Shown: one piece after another, positions 59,905 through 64,000 of the stretch | How the letters are laid out: each line of letters starts with the position of its first letter | How positions within the stretch are numbered: the first letter of the stretch is position 1 | Assembly (NCBI GenBank): GCA_965226865.1 | Contig: CBDDEH010000004.1 | Span: 372,001 to 436,000 of the forward strand | Direction: 5' to 3' | Source: CBDDEH01 sp965226865 | Lineage (GTDB): Bacteria > Chloroflexota > Dehalococcoidia > Lucifugimonadales > JAGWBF01 | DNA length: 64,000 nt | Notes under the pieces: generated by a model | Told to the model about the DNA's origin: nothing | Database searches by the model: none | Seen by the model: only the letters and a program-made list of their open reading frames with translations | Translations under genes and position numbers: made by a program

Positions 59905-60525
59905 TTAGCGTCGTCGCTTTCTGAGCTCTTCCCAGACTTGATCGGGCGTAACATCTGATGCCGCCAGAAGCACCAGGGTGTGGTAGAGCAGGTCAGCTAC
60001 TTCTCCCGGAAGGCTTTCAGTCTGATGCTGCGTCGCGGCTATAGATGTCTCTCCAGCCTCCTCAATGACTTTCTGAGCGATGCGTCCTAACCCGCCTTGT
60101 AAAAGCTTGGCCGTATAGCTGTCCTCCGGCAAGTCTCGCTTTCGTTCCTGGATAATCGAGAAAAGCTCTTCGAGTATTCCAGATCCTATTTCCGAGTGGC
60201 AGTATGAACCCGGAAGCTCATCGATGGGTGTGAAGAAGCATGACGTGTTACCTGTGTGGCAGGCAGGCCCTTCGGGATCGACCTTCAGCAATAAGGTATC
60301 CTCATCGCAGTCGACCAGTATTTCTTTGACGTTCATGTAGTTGCCAGAGATTTCGCCTTTGTGCCAGAGGCCCTCCCGGCTCCTACTATAGAACCAGACC
60401 TGTCCACCTTCGATCGTGCGCTTTATCGAGCCGGGGTTCATATAACCGAGCATGAGGACCTGGCCGGTATTGGCATCCTGCGCGATTGCCGGCACCAGTC
60501 CCACATCGTTCAGCTTTATTTCCAT
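59905..60525 (-). CDS. hisIE: Bifunctional phosphoribosyl-AMP cyclohydrolase / phosphoribosyl-ATP diphosphatase
   Basis: 206 residues, both domains present. HisI part (1-115): GQVLMLGYMNPGSIKRTIEG, ATYWSRSR-like VWFYSRSREGLWHKGEISGN, metal motif LVDCDEDTLLLKVDPEGPAC and CHTGNTSCFF. HisE part (116-206): LEELFSIIQERKRDLPEDSY, YTAKLL-type helix with AQKVIEEAGETSIAATQHQT, then EVADLLYHTLVLLAASDVTP. It carries out steps two and three of histidine synthesis. Lies 38 bp after the HAD gene on the same strand. Confidence 0.95.
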   Translation of the reverse strand: MEIKLNDVGLVPAIAQDANTGQVLMLGYMNPGSIKRTIEGGQVWFYSRSREGLWHKGEISGNYMNVKEILVDCDEDTLLLKVDPEGPACHTGNTSCFFTPIDELPGSYCHSEIGSGILEELFSIIQERKRDLPEDSYTAKLLQGGLGRIAQKVIEEAGETSIAATQHQTESLPGEVADLLYHTLVLLAASDVTPDQVWEELRKRRR

Positions 60526-60563
60526 GGTTCGTCCCTTTCAGCATCTTGGGATCTGGGCATGTG

Positions 60564-61283
60564 TTACGAAACGGACTCTAGTATAGCAGGGAGCTCGGTA
60601 AGGCTGTGGACAGTGAAGTCGGGGGCCCGAACACTCGAGTTAGGCTCCTCACCGTTGCGGCTGACCCAGACCGCTCTCATTCCCACGGATTTGGCTCCTA
60701 GAACGTCTTCGTACAGCATATCGCCGACATAAATAGATTCCTCTGGGCCCACCTTCAGCCTCGCCAGCATCTGCAGAAATGGAGACGGTAGTGGCTTGTA
60801 CGCTTTAGCGTCTTCTGAGGAGAGCACAGCCTCGAACTTCCAATCGAACTTGTTTATTTGAGGAAGCAGGAAGGCGTCGTCAGCGTTGGAAAGTACGGCG
60901 GTTCTCCACCGAGAATGCATTTTCGGAAGTACCTGTAAAGCGTCACTAAATGGTTGTCTGGTGCCCAAATCTTGCAGGGCTACTCTAGTGGCTGCAACAG
61001 CGTTGCCCTCCGTTAACTCCAGATTGTCAAAAGCCTGACTGAAGTATTCGAGCCATGCGGTCTGGTATGACTTGAACGGAGGACTTTTCTCAGGTTCTTC
61101 CAGGTTGACCCTTGCTACGCGAAACTTGATTTCCAGAGCTTTCCATTCCTCGAATAGCTGCTCTGCACTTATCTCCAAATTTTGTTCTCTGATGATGCTC
61201 TCGAAGGTTTCTATCCAAAGCGCTCTGTTGTTGGGTACCAGAGTTTCATACATATCGAATATGACGGTGGTTATCTTTGACAT
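60564..61283 (-). CDS. HAD superfamily hydrolase (haloacid dehalogenase-like, DxY type)
   Basis: 239 residues. Motif I is VIFDMYETL: nucleophile Asp10, but position +2 is Tyr12 instead of the Asp required by typical HAD phosphatases, as in true 2-haloacid dehalogenases. Motif II AVLSNADD, motif III Lys in SSEDAKAYKPLPSPF, motif IV YVGDMLYEDVLGAKSVGMRA. The helical cap is at residues 15-110. It sits between hisF and hisIE with 2-bp spacing, where a histidinol-phosphatase would be expected, but the missing acid/base Asp argues against phosphatase activity. Substrate not assignable. Confidence 0.85.
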   Translation of the reverse strand: MSKITTVIFDMYETLVPNNRALWIETFESIIREQNLEISAEQLFEEWKALEIKFRVARVNLEEPEKSPPFKSYQTAWLEYFSQAFDNLELTEGNAVAATRVALQDLGTRQPFSDALQVLPKMHSRWRTAVLSNADDAFLLPQINKFDWKFEAVLSSEDAKAYKPLPSPFLQMLARLKVGPEESIYVGDMLYEDVLGAKSVGMRAVWVSRNGEEPNSSVRAPDFTVHSLTELPAILESVS

Positions 61284-61285
61284 GG

Positions 61286-62107
61286 CTAGACGCTCGATCG
61301 GCGAACGGGTACGCCCATGTTATCCAAGTAGTCTTTTGCCTGACCGATCGAGTATGTGCCGAAGTGGAATATACTGGCCGCAAGCACGGCATCGGCCTTT
61401 CCTTCCATGAAGGCTTCGTGCAGGTGCTCCAAGGTGCCCGCCCCGCCGCTGGCGATGACCGGAACGGGTACGGCTTCGGAGACAGCCCTGGTCAAGTCAA
61501 GATCGTAGCCCTCTTTTCTTCCGTCAGCGTCCATGCTGGTTAACAGTATCTCACCGGCGCCAAGTTCCACGACTCGTAACGCCCACTTTAACGCATCGGT
61601 CCCGGTGGGAGTACGCCCCCCGTGGGTACACACTTCCCAACCGGAGCTGGAATCGAGGACCAATTCTGGGCTGGGGCTCACCTTGGGGTTTTTTCGACCG
61701 GATTCTACACGTTTCGCATCGATGGCCACAACTATACATTGGCTACCGAATCGATCTGCCCCCTGTTCGACCAGCGATGGGTCGTTAACGGCCGCTGTGT
61801 TGACGGACACCTTGTCAGCGCCGGCTCGGAGCATGCGCCGCACATCATCCACGGTTCGTATGCCGCCTCCCACTGTAAGAGGAATAAATACCTCCTGAGA
61901 CACCTTCCGGACTACCTCGACCATGGTGTCCCTGGCTTGTGAGCTGGCAGTTATGTCAAGGAAGACAAGCTCATCGCCGCCTTCCCGGTCATACACAGAT
62001 GCCAATTCGGCGGGGTCTCCGGCGTCCCGAAGGTTCACGAAGCTTATTCCTTTGACTACACGTCCGGCGTCTACGTCAAGGCAGGGGATTATGCGTTTTG
62101 TAAGCAT
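61286..62107 (-). CDS. hisF: Imidazole glycerol phosphate synthase cyclase subunit HisF
   Basis: 273 residues, complete. Catalytic Asp11 in RIIPCLDVDAGRVVKGISFV, phosphate-binding VGGGIRTVDDVRRMLRAGAD, the second Asp in CIVVAIDAKRVESG, GAGEILLTSMDADGRKEGYD and PVIASGGAGTLEHLHEAF. An insertion with SPSPELVLDSSSGW between the second Asp and the CTHGGRTPTG loop makes it longer than E. coli HisF. With HisH it produces IGP and AICAR. It is 7 bp downstream of the methyltransferase gene. Confidence 0.96.
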   Translation of the reverse strand: MLTKRIIPCLDVDAGRVVKGISFVNLRDAGDPAELASVYDREGGDELVFLDITASSQARDTMVEVVRKVSQEVFIPLTVGGGIRTVDDVRRMLRAGADKVSVNTAAVNDPSLVEQGADRFGSQCIVVAIDAKRVESGRKNPKVSPSPELVLDSSSGWEVCTHGGRTPTGTDALKWALRVVELGAGEILLTSMDADGRKEGYDLDLTRAVSEAVPVPVIASGGAGTLEHLHEAFMEGKADAVLAASIFHFGTYSIGQAKDYLDNMGVPVRRSSV

Positions 62108-62114
62108 CGTGTTC

Positions 62115-62705
62115 TCACGCAGAAGATCTTTTTTTCAACACACTCATGTAATGGCGGCCGTTCAGATTTCGCGAACCTGAGTATTCGAACCCAATGTCCT
62201 TTGCCAGGGATTCAAGTTCGTGGGGCGCTATGCGGACCTTCACCGGTGGACCTGAGTCCGTTTCCTGCTTGTACCACTCCAGGACCGTACACCATCCGTA
62301 AGGCTTTAGCAGCCTTTGAGCGGCATTCAGGAGGTTCGCATGGTCGCTGTTTTCATGAATTACGAAGGCGAGGAATACCCCGTCCAAAGAGCCCGCTGGA
62401 ACGGGGAAGCTATTCTCCTCGCATCTGAGGATCTCAACGTTGCCCAGTTTAGCTTCATTGACCCGCTGCCTCAGCATGTCAAGCATCCGGTCTACGATGT
62501 CCATAGCGTAGAGCTTGCCTTGGATGAGATGCTTCGCAAAAGGTATTGAGAAGTAGCCAGGTCCACAGCCGATATCAGCAACGTGGTGGTGAGGCTCAAT
62601 TGGCATAAAGGTCAACACGGTAAATGGGTCCAACTCCTCAGCTCTTTCCTGACTGAGGAGAGACCCGATGATCTGGTCCGTAGTTGGTGCCCCCTTATCG
62701 GTCAA
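62115..62705 (-). CDS. Class I SAM-dependent methyltransferase
   Basis: 196 residues from TTG 62705, which overlaps the hisA stop (TTGA). SAM-binding motif I HVADIGCGPGYFSIPFAK, acidic motif II LYAMDIVDRMLDMLRQRV, motif III NVEILRCEENSFPVPAGSLD, then FVIHENSDHANLLNAAQRLL. It is a Methyltransf_11/UbiE-type fold, cytosolic. Embedded between hisA and hisF, where it has no known pathway role; perhaps it is just co-expressed. Acceptor unknown. Confidence 0.9.
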   Translation of the reverse strand: MTDKGAPTTDQIIGSLLSQERAEELDPFTVLTFMPIEPHHHVADIGCGPGYFSIPFAKHLIQGKLYAMDIVDRMLDMLRQRVNEAKLGNVEILRCEENSFPVPAGSLDGVFLAFVIHENSDHANLLNAAQRLLKPYGWCTVLEWYKQETDSGPPVKVRIAPHELESLAKDIGFEYSGSRNLNGRHYMSVLKKRSSA

Positions 62706-63451
62706 CGTGGCTCCTTGTATATCCCCTCTGAGGTCGATCCAGCGGCCTCAAGGGCTTCAGCCAGGTCCAAATCGCCGGTATACAGCGCCTTGCCGACTAT
62801 GACCCCTTCTACCCCTGTAGTGGAGAGACGCTCGATATCTCTTGCGGACGACACACCCCCTGATGCAATTACCGCGCGCTCAGTACGTTTAACGAGCTGA
62901 TTTATTGCTTCGAAGTTCGGGTGGCTCAGAGTCCCATCCCTTGATATGTCGGTATAAATGAACCTGGCCACCCCAATACCCTCCATGACACTGACCAGTT
63001 CATAGGCACCAACCGATGTGCCTCTCTTCCAGCCCTCGATTGACACCTGGCCGTTCTGTGCATCCACCGCAACTACCACTCGTTCGGTACCATGAGTGTT
63101 TAATAATTGAGTCACCAGGTTTTGGTCTTTTACGGCGGCCGTACCCAGGACGACGCGGCCAACTCCCGATTCGAGAAGCGTATGAGCTACTTGGGCGCTT
63201 CTTATTCCTCCACCGACTTGGATCGGGATATCAAGCTCCTCAGCGATGGAGGAAATAATTCCCAAGTTTACCGGTCGTCCCTGCTCTGCGCCATCAAGAT
63301 CGACGACATGGAGCCGCCGTGCTCCTCTCTCCTGCCAGCCACGGGCGGTAGCGATTGGATCGTCGGAGTAGACGGTTTCCTGTTGGTAGTCGCCTTGATA
63401 AAGCCTGACACAACGTCCTGACTTGATGTCAACGGCGGGAATAATCTCCAT
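62702..63451 (-). CDS. hisA: HisA isomerase (ProFAR isomerase)
   Basis: 249 residues. Catalytic Asp8 in IIPAVDIKSGRCVRLYQGDY, ARRLHVVDLDGAEQGRPVNL, phosphate loop IQVGGGIRSAQVAHTLLESG, second catalytic Asp in RVVVAVDAQNGQV, then FIYTDISRDGTLSHPNFEAI and AVIASGGVSSARDIE. It isomerises 5-ProFAR to PRFAR in histidine synthesis. A GKALYTGDLDLAEAL ending agrees with family. Separated from hisH by 18 bp. Confidence 0.96.
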   Translation of the reverse strand: MEIIPAVDIKSGRCVRLYQGDYQQETVYSDDPIATARGWQERGARRLHVVDLDGAEQGRPVNLGIISSIAEELDIPIQVGGGIRSAQVAHTLLESGVGRVVLGTAAVKDQNLVTQLLNTHGTERVVVAVDAQNGQVSIEGWKRGTSVGAYELVSVMEGIGVARFIYTDISRDGTLSHPNFEAINQLVKRTERAVIASGGVSSARDIERLSTTGVEGVIVGKALYTGDLDLAEALEAAGSTSEGIYKEPR

Positions 63452-63469
63452 TTGGTAGCGAGCCCTCCC

Positions 63470-64000
63470 TTAGGCTGACCCGGCCTTGGAGCTAACCAGT
63501 TCCGTAGCGTAATTCACGAAATTCTCGTAGATACGCAGCCCAACAGGGCCACTCTTCTCAGGGTGAAACTGAGTAGCGACCAAGTTATCTCTAATCAGCA
63601 GAGAGCAAAAAGGAATGCCGTACTCGGTCACGCCTGCGGTCAAGCCTTGGTCTTTGGGATAAGCATAGTAGCTGTGTACGAAGTAGAAGTAGGAGTCCTG
63701 AGGGATACCATGCAGTACCGGATGTGCGCTGGAGACGTTCACCGAGTTCCAACCCATGTGTGGAACTTTGAGCCCTTCGGGTAGTTTTTTAGTTCTTCCA
63801 GCCACGATGCCGAGACATTCGGCCTCGCCTTCCTCGGTGCTGTCCATAAGTAATTGAAGTCCCAGGCAAACGCCCAAAAAGGGTCTGCCCGAATCGGCAA
63901 ACTCAGTGAGCGGTTTCACTAATTTCCGGGCGCGGAGTGCCGCCATCGCGGAGTCTCCGGATCCAACTCCGGGAAGCACGACGGCGTCCGACTCGAGAAT
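63470..64000 (-). CDS. hisH: Imidazole glycerol phosphate synthase glutaminase subunit HisH, 5' end outside window
   Basis: The window end cuts the gene; the frame is open to 64000 with ILESDAVVLPGVGSGDSAMA as the first visible part, so about 20-30 N-terminal residues are missing. Catalytic triad: Cys in RPFLGVCLGLQLLMD, His and Glu in LVATQFHPEKSGPVGLRIYE. VPHMGWNSV and YFVHSYYAYP are conserved. It supplies ammonia to HisF from glutamine. First visible gene of the histidine operon on the minus strand. Confidence 0.95.
   Translation of the reverse strand: MLESDAVVLPGVGSGDSAMAALRARKLVKPLTEFADSGRPFLGVCLGLQLLMDSTEEGEAECLGIVAGRTKKLPEGLKVPHMGWNSVNVSSAHPVLHGIPQDSYFYFVHSYYAYPKDQGLTAGVTEYGIPFCSLLIRDNLVATQFHPEKSGPVGLRIYENFVNYATELVSSKAGSA

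Noticed and set aside
1..64000. CRISPR array
   Set aside because: I saw no regularly spaced direct repeats. The recurrent short motifs are palindromes or IS ends with irregular spacing, and no cas genes are present.

Overview
The window looks like part of a chromosome from an uncultured bacterium, most likely Chloroflexota of the Dehalococcoidia/SAR202 type. This is inferred from gene content: luciferase-like flavin oxidoreductases, amidohydrolase paralogues, SnoaL-like paralogues, (TP)n-linked lipoproteins, GuaB3, and an IS- and palindrome-rich genome. No taxonomic marker was available. One tRNA (Gln-TTG) and one riboswitch (cobalamin) are present; I saw no CRISPR array, rRNA or replication origin.

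Layout. 1-862: 3' part of a frameshifted secreted Ca-binding protein. 1376-3952: tRNA-Gln, a SnoaL-like protein, an LLM oxidoreductase and an aldo/keto reductase. 3956-22235: a decaying locus. An anti-sigma/ECF-sigma pair, a DUF4331 gene, a TPR gene and a NicO-type metal transporter gene lie together, and all except the anti-sigma factor are broken: by an IS1182-like element, by two near-identical 164/165-bp MITEs with related ends, by an amber codon, by single-base frameshifts, and by a 9.8-kb insertion. That insertion carries a giant secreted repeat protein, lipoproteins and an IS1380 element. 22440-24861: four SnoaL-like genes, a nucleoside deaminase and a HesB-like protein.

24870-35209: a tandemly duplicated module of promoter, peptide-type ABC solute-binding lipoprotein, NHL beta-propeller and amidohydrolase. 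Gene fragments mark the duplication junction, which was later invaded by a 114-bp palindromic element and a 2.16-kb unit with inverted ends. 35247-38537: an SDR and two amidohydrolases. 38566-39750: an AT-richer solitary TIR-domain gene with an unassigned C-terminal domain, followed by a broken IS1380 element and a DUF3052 pseudogene. 42150-46543: DUF1800/DUF1501 pair, GNAT, rhomboid protease, retropepsin-like protein. 46638-51023: second IS1182 copy with two IS110 elements nested in it. 51088-53072: GIY-YIG protein, and a third IS110 whose insertion leaves only the first about 30 codons of cobQ.

53091-56956 (minus strand): a cobalamin operon with consensus promoter, riboswitch, terminator, btuF-, btuC- and btuD-like genes, cobO and truncated cobQ. 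57039-58314: guaB3. 58324-64000 (minus strand): end of a histidine operon (hisH, hisA, methyltransferase, hisF, HAD hydrolase, hisIE), then two tandem SDR genes.

Functionally, the intact parts describe a heterotroph using flavin/NAD(P) oxidoreductases, amidohydrolases and peptide-type ABC uptake, salvaging cobalamin and making histidine. The dominant theme is genome decay and mobile-element traffic. Several lesions fall in short homopolymers, so part of the decay could be sequencing or assembly error.
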